Below, piece by piece: positions 15,939 to 24,363 of a stretch of DNA of 47,102 bases. Position 1 is the stretch's first letter; each line of letters begins with the position of its first letter. Source of the DNA: Oligoflexus sp. (GTDB taxonomy: Bacteria > Bdellovibrionota_B > Oligoflexia > Oligoflexales > Oligoflexaceae); contig NZ_DASTAT010000030.1 of the NCBI RefSeq assembly GCF_035712445.1, positions 1 to 47,102 of the forward strand, read 5' to 3'. A program made the translations under genes and the position numbers. The notes below the pieces were generated by a model, which worked only from the letters and a program-made list of their open reading frames with translations, ran no database searches and was not told the origin of the DNA.

Positions 15939-16430
15939 ATGAAGCACTGTACGATCAAGTGGTTGGCCCAGAACGAAGTCGCAATAGCCGGCATCGTTGA
16001 CGAGTACGCGGATTTTTCCGAGTTCGTTCGTTGCGCGCAGAATACGCTGATCGTGGACTTCGCTGAAGTGACACGAATGAACAGTTCGGGCATACGCAGC
16101 TGGATCCAGACCATCATGAAGCACAAGATCAAACTCGTTCTGCGCAACTGCTCGTCCGTCGTCGTGGAGCAGTTTTCCATGATTCCCGAATTCGTCGGTA
16201 AGAATGGATATGTCGAATCGTTTTTCGTCCATTATCATTGCGTGTCCTGCGAATATGAAACGCGCAAACTTTTTGTACCCGGACGTGATATCCAGATCTG
16301 CGAGTCACCTCAGGTGGATTCCCGGCTTCCCGAAGCCTGTCCGAAGTGCGGTGATGTCGTCGAACTGGATCATAATCCAGATATCTACTTCGCCTTTTTG
16401 CGTTTCATGAAGCCGCGCCAGGTCTCTTGA
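15939..16430 (+). CDS. STAS-like domain protein with C-terminal zinc ribbon (copy 2)
   Basis: 163 residues, paralogous to the upstream gene. The STAS-like part includes TLIVDFAEVTRMNSSGIRSW, where NSSG keeps the potential phospho-serine. The zinc ribbon is formed by CVSCEYE and CPKCGDV. ATG at 15939 with AGAGGA 6 bases upstream; the open frame extends to 15846, but those residues do not align with copy 1. The gap to copy 1 is 97 bases, so they are likely co-transcribed. STAS proteins usually bind anti-sigma kinases; here the divergent PAS kinase is a candidate partner, which is inference. Confidence 0.6.
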   Translation: MKHCTIKWLAQNEVAIAGIVDEYADFSEFVRCAQNTLIVDFAEVTRMNSSGIRSWIQTIMKHKIKLVLRNCSSVVVEQFSMIPEFVGKNGYVESFFVHYHCVSCEYETRKLFVPGRDIQICESPQVDSRLPEACPKCGDVVELDHNPDIYFAFLRFMKPRQVS

Positions 16431-16743
16431 TCGCGACTCTTTTTAATTCCTATGATCCAACTTTGTCTTTGTTCATCTCAGCGTCTGAGATCATCGCAGA
16501 GATCTTTTTTGATCTTAGTGATCTTCGTGAATCTCAGTCGTGTCGCCCTTCGCTTTAGACCTGCTAAACTTGTGTACGCCGTTTAGATACACATGTAACT
16601 CACTGAATTTTAAGAATTAAAAGATGTTAAGAAAATATAGCGCCCACCGTGGTCCGCGCTCATGCTTGGCACGAGCTCTGCAATATATCGCTCGTGTTGG
16701 AAATTGCTCCTCGACTCAATAAACTCTAGGAAAGGTATTTCGT
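16431..16743. other. Intergenic, repeat-rich, no gene seen
   Basis: Contains several GATC-centred short inverted repeats (about 16480-16530), a GTGTA...TACAC repeat (about 16573-16593) and AT-rich sequence before the DUF4360 gene. No coding frame is supported. The promoter of the 16744 gene should be here, but I could not choose among weak candidates. Confidence 0.4.
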
Positions 16744-17397
16744 ATGAGCATGGTAGGAAATCTTGCTAAAGTACTCGCCCCCGCCGCGCTGCTGGTTTCG
16801 TCTGTTTCTTTCGGTAACATCCTCGTTCCCGCAGAACCTGTCACGATCAAGAGCATCAAAGTCAACGGTACTGGCTGCCCGCTGGGAACCGTGGCTCAGA
16901 ATATCTCGGAAGACAAACAAGCTTTCACGCTGACCTTCTCGGAATTCATCGCAGAAACAGGCCCAGGCCTTTCCCCAGCCAACTCCCGTAAGAACTGCGT
17001 TGTGACCGCCACTCTGAAAGTTCCTGTGGGCTGGCAGTATTCGATCGGTAGCTTCTTCTACCGTGGCTTCATGGGTCTGGACCAAGGCATCCGCGCAACT
17101 CACTCGACCTCGTACTTCTTCGAAGGCCAAGGCCGCACGGGTACTTTCTCGGCGACCAAAGAAGGTCCTTTGAGCGAAGATTTCGTCTTCACAGACAAGA
17201 TCGGCCTCCAGTCGTCCGTAATGCCTGACACCTGGTCGGATTGTACCAAAGAACGCGCATTGAACATCAACACTTCGATCCGCGTATCGAACGTCAACGC
17301 TTCTGCGTATCCCAACGCTCAAGGCTTGATCACCAACGACTCGATCGATGGCGAAATCAAGCAAGTCTTCGGTCTGACCTGGAGACGCTGCCAGTAA
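16744..17397 (+). CDS. DUF4360-family secreted protein
   Basis: 217 residues. A signal peptide (about 1-24, NLAKVLAPAALLVSSVSFG) is followed by a domain with the DUF4360 pattern: GTGCPLGTVAQNIS, then AFTLTFSEFIAETGPG, KNCVVTATLKVPVGWQYSIGS, and a Gly/Asp turn with YFFEGQ. Three or more conserved Cys (GTGCP, KNCVV, SDCTKE) suggest disulphides in the exported protein. Molecular function of the family is unknown to me. Codon choice is strongly biased and uniform, hinting at high expression, and a strong terminator follows. The gene stands alone. Confidence 0.75.
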   Translation: MSMVGNLAKVLAPAALLVSSVSFGNILVPAEPVTIKSIKVNGTGCPLGTVAQNISEDKQAFTLTFSEFIAETGPGLSPANSRKNCVVTATLKVPVGWQYSIGSFFYRGFMGLDQGIRATHSTSYFFEGQGRTGTFSATKEGPLSEDFVFTDKIGLQSSVMPDTWSDCTKERALNINTSIRVSNVNASAYPNAQGLITNDSIDGEIKQVFGLTWRRCQ

Positions 17398-17438
17398 TGG
17401 TTGAGGTGAGGGTAGGCTGAAAGGTCTCACTCACTGTC

Positions 17439-17470
17439 GCCCTTGCCTTTTTGGGCAAGGGCTTTATTGT
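17439..17470 (+). terminator. Strong hairpin terminator after the DUF4360 gene
   Basis: GCCCTTGCC, loop, GGCAAGGGC: a 9-bp stem followed by TTTATTGTTT. It lies between convergent genes and may act on both strands. Confidence 0.75.
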
Positions 17471-17471
17471 T

Positions 17472-17783
17472 TCAGATTTCCTGTCGCTCCTGTCCGATGT
17501 GGCAACTGCTGGTCCAATCGGCGAAGGGAAATATTCTCTGGTCGCTGTTATAGGTCAGGAACAGCCAAAGATTCCTGGAATAGTTGGTCAGGTCCACGCT
17601 GAAGGCATAAAGATTCTCAAGGCGTTTCTGAAACAGGAGCTGCGCGAAGAACTGCACCAGCATGATCGCGATCAGGATCGGCTGCACCAGCGAATAGAAC
17701 GCCAGGAAGAGCACCAGCATGGGCACCGCCCGCCTCCACGTTTCCACATTCTTAACATTGTTTATGATGACTTCCGGATTCAT
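17472..17783 (-). CDS. DUF4389-like membrane protein
   Basis: 103 residues with one or two transmembrane segments (about 18-50). The C-terminal half has the family pattern: Asn/Tyr-rich loop then LWLFLTYNSDQRIFPFADW, ending in an FPF-x-DW motif. DUF4389 proteins are small inner-membrane proteins of unknown function. Its ATG overlaps the stop of the upstream AgmX-like gene by 4 bases, so the two are translationally coupled and probably act together at the envelope. Confidence 0.65.
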   Translation of the reverse strand: MNPEVIINNVKNVETWRRAVPMLVLFLAFYSLVQPILIAIMLVQFFAQLLFQKRLENLYAFSVDLTNYSRNLWLFLTYNSDQRIFPFADWTSSCHIGQERQEI

Positions 17784-18766
17784 GGGCTCGCCCTCCCCAT
17801 TTCGTCTTTGAAATTAAAGTAAAACGTCACGCGACCATCCAGAGTCCTGGCGATCGGAAATTGCATGCGACCGAGTGCGAAGTAGAGGCATTCGACGACC
17901 TTTTTGCTGTTCAAGGTCCCGCCGCTGTATTTGATGCTCTGCAGGGCGCCGTCACCGCTATTCACGCGAAAACGAAAGCTGATCTGCCCCTGCAGCGATC
18001 CATCGCGATCGAGCTGATCCATGTAGCAGGTCCGAAGGTCCAAATCCTGGGAAGCCAGGGTATTGACGATGCTCTTGGAAAAGCGCTGGTCCTTGCCCAG
18101 ATCGACCTTGTAATGCATCGAGATCTGCCTTTGCGTGGAAAAAGCCGCGCGCGCCTCATTCCCCGAGCTGAAGTCATCTTCGGACTTGGCGAAGAGTTCC
18201 GAGCCACCGAGTTTTTTCTGCACCTTCTGCGAATAGGCGTCCATCACACCGGCAAAGGCATCGTGCTGAAAGCTGTTCACGAATTGATCCGGCGCCGGTT
18301 GAAAGAGCGCCAGCAGCGCTTTGCCCTGGCCCGGCGACAGCACGAGATTCCCAAGGTTGGAAAGGATCAGGTGCCGGATGAAAATCTGCGGCTTGCCCTT
18401 GCTGATCCAAGTCCGCGTCAGTCCCACGTTATCGTTCAGACTTAACTTTTGAACGATATAATTGCCGGCCGGAATCTTCCAGACCCGCTGCTGCCCTGTA
18501 GTATCCGTCCCCAGGGGCTGACTGACCAGGTATTTTTTTCCCGTATTCACTTCATGCAGATGCAGGAACACGTTGCTTGTGATGAAAAGACCCCGGGCAT
18601 TTTTCTTGAAGCCCTGCAGGCGAATTTTGACATAAAAACCCCCGTAGTCCTTGGGCAGGAATTCACCGCCCCAGGACTCCAAAGGCGTATAGAGATCCTC
18701 GGCAGGTGCCAAGGGGACCGACAGAGTCAGCCCCAGGATGAAAGAGATGATAAACTGGAGTTTCAA
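17780..18766 (-). CDS. Exported protein with AgmX/PglI-like C-terminal domain
   Basis: 328 residues. A signal peptide starts KLQFIISFILGLTLSVPLAPA. The middle region (~25-215) is beta-rich and unrecognised. Residues ~235-325 resemble the AgmX/PglI C-terminal domain (TonB-C-like) known from myxobacterial gliding proteins: RTCYMDQLDRDGSLQGQI, then a Gly/Ser turn and VVECLYFALGRMQFPIA with paired Cys. I chose the TTG at 18766 (AGGGGA 6 bases upstream), because it puts the signal peptide at the N-terminus. An ATG at 18814 would add 16 residues ahead of it. It is coupled to the DUF4389 gene. Confidence 0.6.
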   Translation of the reverse strand: MKLQFIISFILGLTLSVPLAPAEDLYTPLESWGGEFLPKDYGGFYVKIRLQGFKKNARGLFITSNVFLHLHEVNTGKKYLVSQPLGTDTTGQQRVWKIPAGNYIVQKLSLNDNVGLTRTWISKGKPQIFIRHLILSNLGNLVLSPGQGKALLALFQPAPDQFVNSFQHDAFAGVMDAYSQKVQKKLGGSELFAKSEDDFSSGNEARAAFSTQRQISMHYKVDLGKDQRFSKSIVNTLASQDLDLRTCYMDQLDRDGSLQGQISFRFRVNSGDGALQSIKYSGGTLNSKKVVECLYFALGRMQFPIARTLDGRVTFYFNFKDEMGRASP

Positions 18767-18859
18767 AAATGGGTCCCCTGACGCGGGAATGTCAAAGCCT
18801 GCTGGCTCGATCATAGCATCCGTGATATGGGCAAATGTTTCTTGAGGAGACGAGCGGTC

Positions 18860-19672
18860 ATGATCATTTCAGAACTCTATCGCTATCCATTGAAGGGCGG
18901 CCATGGCGAAGCACTGCCCGAAACATCCGTTCTGGGGACGGGCTTTCCCGATGACCGGCGCTGGGTGCTGGTCGATGCCCAGGGTCGATTTTTAAGTCAG
19001 CGCGAGCATGCGGCCATGGCCTGGATCCAGACCCAGGTGACCGACGCCCTGCATTTTCAGTTTCGGGATCAAAAGCTGACCGTGCCGCGGGCCACGGGCC
19101 GGGAAAAAGTCCGTCCCGTCACGGTGTGGTCGGATACCGTGGACGCCTGGGATCTTGGGGACGCGGCGGCTGCCTTTTTTTCAGGCATCCTGCATAAGGA
19201 CGTTCGCCTGTGCGAAGCGCGGCCGCAGCATGAACGGCACGTGGAAAGGAAATACACGGACGATCACGCCGTGGATTATCTGTTCGCCGATGCTTTTCCC
19301 TATCTCATCATCAGTCAGGAATCCCTGGATCTTTTGAACAGCAAGCTTTCCGCGGCTGGTGAAACGACCTTGACCATGGATCGCTTCCGGCCGAATATCG
19401 TGATTCAGGGCTGGCAGGCCCATGCCGAGGATCAGGTGCAGACGCTGAACATCGGCGGTCGCGTGAAACTCCGTTTGAGCAAACTCTGCAGCCGCTGCAA
19501 TGTGACGACGATTGATCAAAAAACCACGGAAACCGGCGTCGAGCCGCTCAGGACCCTGGCGAGCTATCGCAAACTCGGGACCAGCAAGATTTTCTTTGGA
19601 ATGAATGCTTGGGTTCTATCAGGAGCTGGCGCTACGATTCAGCGCGGCGATACCGTCACCATCGAGGCTTAG
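18860..19672 (+). CDS. MOSC-domain protein (YcbX-like)
   Basis: 270 residues. The N-terminal MOSC beta-barrel domain (~1-115, starting MIISELYRYPLKGG) is followed by a MOSC domain (~120-265). The Cys motif LCSRCNVTTIDQKT is typical of the YcbX/mARC group, where this Cys ligates the molybdenum cofactor. Such proteins reduce N-hydroxylated compounds. It lacks the C-terminal ferredoxin domain of longer YcbX proteins, so a separate electron donor would be needed. I chose the ATG at 18860 (AGGAG about 11 bases upstream); the frame extends to 18827. Confidence 0.8.
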   Translation: MIISELYRYPLKGGHGEALPETSVLGTGFPDDRRWVLVDAQGRFLSQREHAAMAWIQTQVTDALHFQFRDQKLTVPRATGREKVRPVTVWSDTVDAWDLGDAAAAFFSGILHKDVRLCEARPQHERHVERKYTDDHAVDYLFADAFPYLIISQESLDLLNSKLSAAGETTLTMDRFRPNIVIQGWQAHAEDQVQTLNIGGRVKLRLSKLCSRCNVTTIDQKTTETGVEPLRTLASYRKLGTSKIFFGMNAWVLSGAGATIQRGDTVTIEA

Positions 19673-19719
19673 GGAAGTTTCCCCTTCCGAAGAAGGGGAT
19701 GATCAGCCATGGGATTTGA

Positions 19720-20010
19720 TCAGTCGCGGGGCACAACAAGGAAAGTCTTGTTGTATTCCACGATTTCCTCGTCCGATTTTTTCACTGTATAGGAACCGCT
19801 CGGCAGAGTCAGAGGCGCGACGTCTTCCACCGACAGTCGCGCTTTGGTCCGACGATAGGTATTGCCATCGACTTCCATGCGGGGAAGGTTTTCATCCGCC
19901 GATTGCCTTGGACCGGTGCTTCCACCAAATGTCGAGGCCGTAAGTTCGCTGACCCATGGGGTCGCGAGCAGAACGGCTGGAGCCAGGAATTTCAAGAGAA
20001 GTCTTTGCAT
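19720..20010 (-). CDS. Small secreted unknown protein
   Basis: 96 residues. A signal peptide (about 1-25, LLLKFLAPAVLLATPWVS) is followed by a ~70-residue polar mature part without Cys. Not recognised. It starts 13 bases after the stop of the HTH regulator gene and is likely its operon partner and perhaps its target. Mature residues such as LTLPSGSYTVKK suggest a small beta-sheet protein. Confidence 0.55.
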   Translation of the reverse strand: MQRLLLKFLAPAVLLATPWVSELTASTFGGSTGPRQSADENLPRMEVDGNTYRRTKARLSVEDVAPLTLPSGSYTVKKSDEEIVEYNKTFLVVPRD

Positions 20011-20023
20011 GAGTCACTCGCTG

Positions 20024-20749
20024 TTATGGAGATGGGGCCTTGGGATTCAACACAGTACTGACCACTACGGTTGCAACGCTTTGCGAACCCCGGCAGTTTT
20101 TGTCATCCAGAATGCTCTGAATGGATTTTTCAGCCAAGGTCATCACTTCCTGAAGCTTTTCGATCCCCTTGTCATTGAGTCCTTCAATGCGCAGAGATGT
20201 GAAATTGCCCATTTGATCGGATCGCTCGCGATCGAAAAGATCCAGAACATAACCCATCCACCGTAAAACACGTTCGGGGTTGGGATCAAAGAAATAATCC
20301 GCCGTGAGCTTCACGCGCTCTTCGTGACGGCAGAGTATTTCCGCATCAATCAGTGATTGTATGGCCCGCGCTGCGCGCGTTCCCATGATGGCTTCGAGTT
20401 CCTTGCCATCAATGCCTCCATCCGGGCAACTGAGAGCCACGGCCAGCATCGCTTCTTTCGACGAAATCGGATCCAGTTTCTCGTTCGGGAAAAAGCGGAA
20501 GGGTCGTTCCAAACCGAGGCGCGCTTCCGGAAAAAAATCCTGCACGGCCTGTCGGGTTTCTTCGGGACTCATGATCACGGAGGCGAGCTGCAGGAGACTT
20601 TGAAGATTGGCTTCGCCATCACCAGACGCAAGTCGGCGTACCGTACTGTAACCCAGCCGACTCCTTTCTGCTAAATGGAGCAGGGTATGGCGTCGACTCG
20701 CCTCTGTCCATGCGGTGATCTTTTCCCGCAAAAATGACCTAAGATCCAC
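20024..20749 (-). CDS. HTH regulator, TIGR02147/DUF4423-like
   Basis: 241 residues. The N-terminus (~1-75) is an XRE-like helix-turn-helix (LLHLAERSRLGYSTVRRLAS). The remainder resembles the TIGR02147/DUF4423 regulators frequent in Bdellovibrio, Fibrobacter and relatives: a winged-helix-like middle (KEAMLAVALSCPDGGIDG) and a C-terminal helical sensor part (GIEKLQEVMTLAEKSIQSIL). The assignment is by overall pattern, not by a strict motif. A GTG start at 20749 is used, with a G-rich site upstream. It probably controls its own operon with the small secreted protein. Ligand unknown. Confidence 0.6.
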   Translation of the reverse strand: MDLRSFLREKITAWTEASRRHTLLHLAERSRLGYSTVRRLASGDGEANLQSLLQLASVIMSPEETRQAVQDFFPEARLGLERPFRFFPNEKLDPISSKEAMLAVALSCPDGGIDGKELEAIMGTRAARAIQSLIDAEILCRHEERVKLTADYFFDPNPERVLRWMGYVLDLFDRERSDQMGNFTSLRIEGLNDKGIEKLQEVMTLAEKSIQSILDDKNCRGSQSVATVVVSTVLNPKAPSP

Positions 20750-20800
20750 CGTGTCGTCCCCCCGCGTGGCCTGGCTATGATGCGCGATGTTCTGTGACCG

Positions 20801-20829
20801 ACGCTAATCGAGCCTGGGCCGCTTGTCAA
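20801..20829 (-). promoter_or_regulatory. Promoter candidate for the HTH regulator operon
   Basis: On the minus strand there is a consensus TTGACA (20829-20824), a 17-base spacer and TAGCGT (20806-20801), about 50 bases before the GTG start. Confidence 0.5.
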
Positions 20830-21042
20830 GCCATGGTGATTGAGTGGGCCGTTTCAGTACGTTCGAGGGAGGCCACGACAGGCATGGGTTCCACGGCCTT
20901 GCAAAAAGTTGAACGACCGAAAGGTGAGGAAGTATCAAGCGAGTTAAGCTTCCGGCGATTCAATCCTGGGGATCAGGTCGTGCGAGGATTAACCTGTCGC
21001 TCGATCAGCGGCCTCTTTTGAACTCTTTGCCTAAGGAAACGG
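20830..21042. other. Intergenic, no gene seen
   Basis: Between the regulator promoter and the micro-lipoprotein frame. Short open frames are present but without protein-like composition or ribosome sites. Confidence 0.3.
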
Positions 21043-21117
21043 ATGATGCGATGGTTAAAGCTGAGCGGGCTTCTGATGCTGCCTTTGATCGTGGCCTGTC
21101 GAGCGGGGAACCCTTAA
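21043..21117 (+). CDS. Possible 24-aa lipoprotein (or start of a broken gene)
   Basis: The frame encodes MMRWLKLSGLLMLPLIVAC followed by RAGNP and a stop. It has a basic N-terminus, hydrophobic core and lipobox IVAC, a complete lipoprotein signal followed by only five residues. AAGGA lies 6 bases upstream. It is either a genuine mini-lipoprotein, similar in layout to entericidin or lysis peptides, or the 5' remnant of a lipoprotein gene destroyed by a frameshift or early stop. The downstream sequence in other frames gave no convincing continuation. Confidence 0.35.
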   Translation: MMRWLKLSGLLMLPLIVACRAGNP

Positions 21118-21366
21118 ATTTCCAGGGTTTTGAGACATATCGTAGGCATCTGAAAGCCGCCTGCGCATCCCTGGAACGGCCGCCTTCGGTCAGGGCCGCA
21201 CCTTTCATGTCAGCACAATCGGTGGTTGGCTGCCGGCCGTGGCCTCGGGGCATTGGGATAATCCTCTGAGGCGTAGCCGCAATGGGTCGTCACGAATAAC
21301 TATGTGCATGAGAGCAGGGGAAATGGCTCCATTTGGAGGATAGGACTGTGAGTGGCCGTCAAGACA
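21118..21366. other. Intergenic, no supported gene
   Basis: Short frames on the plus strand (to 21269 and to 21342) have Arg/Pro-rich composition typical of non-coding GC-rich DNA. One may be decayed coding sequence continuing from the 21043 frame. Confidence 0.3.
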
Positions 21367-21383
21367 GGACCGACCGTCGGTCC
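21367..21383. other. 17-bp palindrome
   Basis: GGACCGAC-C-GTCGGTCC, perfect 8-bp half sites with a single centre base, 37 bases beyond the stop of the 7TMR-DISM kinase gene. Could be an operator or a compact transcript-end hairpin; there is no T-run. Confidence 0.35.
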
Positions 21384-21420
21384 GATCTGAACGCAGCGGC
21401 CTGTGAGACGCCCTGAATTT

Positions 21421-24219
21421 TCAGGCGGCCTGGCCCGCACAAAACTGTTCATTCAGGGTCAGAATCAGCTCGAAGCTGACGAATTCCGGATCGATCACAT
21501 CTTTGGAGAGAAGGCGCAGAGCCACGGTGCCCTTGCCTTTTTCCACATATTCCTTCACCGCATTCATGCCGACCCCGCGACCGGAAATATCGCTCAGCTC
21601 CGCGCTGGTGCTGAAGCCCGGCTCAAAGATGCAATAGGCGATATCCTCGAGAGTCATGGCGCTCGACTTTTGAATAAGACCTCGCTCCTGGGCCAGACGA
21701 CGAATGGCCCGCACATTCAGGCCGCGTCCATCATCACGATAGCGAATGCTGAGCCTATCCTCTTCCATGCTGACGCTCACTTCAATGCGGCCTTTTTCCG
21801 CCTTGCCCATCTTCACGCGTTCGGCCGGCGTTTCGATACCATGATCCATGCTGTTACGAATGATATGCAGGAAAGCTTTGCGCACGAAGTCCTGGCCCTC
21901 GGTCGACAGTCGGATACTATGGTCCTGAATGATGATATCCGGGCACTCCTTGCGGAGATCCCGCGCCAGCATCTCTGCATGAGAGAGGACCTCACGGAAA
22001 ACGGTTTCCGCGCGGACAAACGTCAGATCCTCCAGGGTTTCCCGGAAAGGTTTCACCTGCACCTTCAGACCCGCGGGAACCTCCTGCTCAACACGTTGCA
22101 AGGTCTGATGCAGCCGGCCGATGAAACGAAGCGGCAGCTGCACCGCATCCGCAGAATCACGGCCCAGCTTGCCCTGATTCAACTCCTGATAATGGTCCAC
22201 CAGACCTTGAATATGGTCCGTGGCGGCCAGGAGCACGTCGCGATTCCAAGGACTGTCCTTTTTCATCATGGCCGCCAGTGTTTGTTCCAGCTCATGGATT
22301 TTCGGCGTAAGATTCTTCAACTGCAGCGCCCGCGCCGAACCCTTGATGGTGTGCATATTGATAAAGAGGATCTTCAGAACCTCGCGATCCCAAGCCGGGT
22401 TGACTTTTAAAAGCCGCGTGCATTCCGCTAGGAGCGAATGCGATGTGCTCATGAAAATACTGAACTGCCTGGGCGGAACATCGAGGATTTCGCCGATCAG
22501 CTCCAGTTCCTTGGATTTCTCCGCAGTCTCGCGTTCCAGCTTCTTCAGAGCGGTCACGTCTTTCATGATCACCAGGATCTTCTCGGTCCGGCCCTGATGA
22601 TCCAGGACTGGATTCCAATCAAGCTGCAGGATGCGTTCGAACTCTTCCCGATGATAGACCAGCTCGCTGGGAAGAAGGTGGCTATTCATATCAAAGGCAA
22701 TGCCTTCTTCATCCAGGCAACTCTCCAGGGCATTCTGCACCTGGCTCTTCATCTCTCGCGTGGCTGCGGCGCCGTGGAAGAGAAGCTCCACAATCGAGCG
22801 CTGCGCGACCTCATCCGTATCAAAAATATTTTTTACACAGTCCGAATGGGTTTCCGTAATCAAAAGACCGGGTTTACGGACAGCCACGATCCCTATCTGG
22901 ATATGCTTGAGAATGGACCGGATTTCTCGGGTCTGTTCATCCACCAGCCGCTCCAGATTGTTCTTCAGCCCCAGAACCTTATCATGCTCCCGCTGCAGAT
23001 CCTCATTCAGATGCTCGATGCGTTCGAAGGCGACTCTTTCAGTCACGCGCATTTTATCGGCTATGGCCAGGGACAGCAAAACGACCTCGACGACTGATCC
23101 CATCAGAACGCCCCATTCGACCACGAAGGTTGCGGGCATGCTGCCTGTGAGCATGGCCATGCGCAGAAGGTTGGCCACGATGATGACCGACCATGCGAGG
23201 GTGAAGAAATAAGCAGGACGGAAACGCTTGAGGGAGCAGACGATGCCGCAGCTTAAAGCGAAGACCGAGGCCAAGAGTCCACCGAAGACCGAAAGTTTCG
23301 CGCCTGTATTATACGAAAAAAAGCTCGCCACCGTCGTGGCGAGGATCAGGATCAGACCCAGCATGGAAAAGCGCATGAGCCAGGGATGCCGCTTTGGAAG
23401 CGAGAGGAAAAAAATGGGAAAAAGAAGGGCCATCAGGGTCGTGCTGTTGGCAATCAAAAGATAGCCATCGTTCATGAGCCAAGCGGTTGCCTTCAGGTGA
23501 TGAGTCACAAGGCCCGTTACGATCATGAACTGACCGATGACGGTGAGGATAAATCCGATGTAAAGAAGAAAGGTGATGCGCCGCAGATGGATCCACATGA
23601 AGAAATTATAGAGGGCCATCACACCCAATATGCCGAACATCGTATAAAGGAAGGAGTATTCCGTGGTCTTCTGCTCATGGAAGTTGACTTCCGAGTGAAG
23701 ATCTATATCAAAGATCACGCTGCCCTGGCTTTTGATGCGGATCATGAGGGTCGAGTCCCCGGAAGGCACTGTGAGTTTGAACGTCGGCAGCCGGTAGGAA
23801 ACCTCCTGATGTTCGGCCTCGATCTTGTCGCCAGCCACTTCATGCTGCAGGATGCGGCCGCTCGAATCGAGCAGCCAGACGTCGATCTGATCCACGAGAG
23901 CATAGCCTTCAGTCATATGAAATGCCCGCGGCTGCTCATTCAGATTGCGCAGCGGGATGCGGGCCCACCAGTCTGATTCAGAAAAGCCAAAGTTGGGGGT
24001 CTTTTTCGTGAGCGGAGCAAAGCGCGCGTGAAACTCAGGAGAGCCAAGGTCGCTGTCGGAAAATGAGCGCCCGGCATCTTCAAAAAACCAGAGTCGGCGA
24101 TTCAGATCGTAAGTCCCCCCCCGCTCATCGAACGTGAGCTGGTCTTGAACCGCGATTTGACCCTGGATGGGGGCAGTCCAGTTCATCAGCAGAATGAAAA
24201 ATAGAAGTCGCTTCAGCAT
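21421..24219 (-). CDS. 7TMR-DISM membrane sensor with Hpt and CheA-like kinase domain
   Basis: 932 residues. Order: signal peptide (1-20); periplasmic 7TMR-DISMED2-type sensor domain (~30-175, SESDWWARIPL); seven transmembrane helices (~188-390); coiled coil (~395-440); PAS-like region (~440-560); Hpt domain (~575-680) with phospho-His623 (NMHTIKGSAR); linker; CheA-type HATPase (~730-920) with HIIRNSMDHGIE (785-796), DDGRGL and GRGVGMNAVK (880-889). There is no CheW-binding P5 domain and no receiver domain, so phosphate must leave to a separate response regulator not seen nearby. GGAGAG precedes the ATG. It is monocistronic, upstream of nothing it clearly serves; signal unknown (DISM domains often bind carbohydrates). 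Confidence 0.85.
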   Translation of the reverse strand: MLKRLLFFILLMNWTAPIQGQIAVQDQLTFDERGGTYDLNRRLWFFEDAGRSFSDSDLGSPEFHARFAPLTKKTPNFGFSESDWWARIPLRNLNEQPRAFHMTEGYALVDQIDVWLLDSSGRILQHEVAGDKIEAEHQEVSYRLPTFKLTVPSGDSTLMIRIKSQGSVIFDIDLHSEVNFHEQKTTEYSFLYTMFGILGVMALYNFFMWIHLRRITFLLYIGFILTVIGQFMIVTGLVTHHLKATAWLMNDGYLLIANSTTLMALLFPIFFLSLPKRHPWLMRFSMLGLILILATTVASFFSYNTGAKLSVFGGLLASVFALSCGIVCSLKRFRPAYFFTLAWSVIIVANLLRMAMLTGSMPATFVVEWGVLMGSVVEVVLLSLAIADKMRVTERVAFERIEHLNEDLQREHDKVLGLKNNLERLVDEQTREIRSILKHIQIGIVAVRKPGLLITETHSDCVKNIFDTDEVAQRSIVELLFHGAAATREMKSQVQNALESCLDEEGIAFDMNSHLLPSELVYHREEFERILQLDWNPVLDHQGRTEKILVIMKDVTALKKLERETAEKSKELELIGEILDVPPRQFSIFMSTSHSLLAECTRLLKVNPAWDREVLKILFINMHTIKGSARALQLKNLTPKIHELEQTLAAMMKKDSPWNRDVLLAATDHIQGLVDHYQELNQGKLGRDSADAVQLPLRFIGRLHQTLQRVEQEVPAGLKVQVKPFRETLEDLTFVRAETVFREVLSHAEMLARDLRKECPDIIIQDHSIRLSTEGQDFVRKAFLHIIRNSMDHGIETPAERVKMGKAEKGRIEVSVSMEEDRLSIRYRDDGRGLNVRAIRRLAQERGLIQKSSAMTLEDIAYCIFEPGFSTSAELSDISGRGVGMNAVKEYVEKGKGTVALRLLSKDVIDPEFVSFELILTLNEQFCAGQAA

Positions 24220-24363
24220 GGTTTGCTCTCCATCCCCAAGCTATCGGCAGGTTCGGGAAGGAGAGAACGCGGCGGCTGGCATTCAAACGATAAGGTAAAG
24301 AAGTTTTCGCGTGCAGCTTTTCGCAGAGCGAATCGCGGGTGACTGGCCGGTCACCCGTTCCGG

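Noticed and set aside
20794..21269. Plus-strand frames of 75 and 83 codons
   Set aside because: Arg/Ser/Pro-rich composition and no usable start site; only the short lipoprotein frame at 21043 has a signal-like N-terminus.
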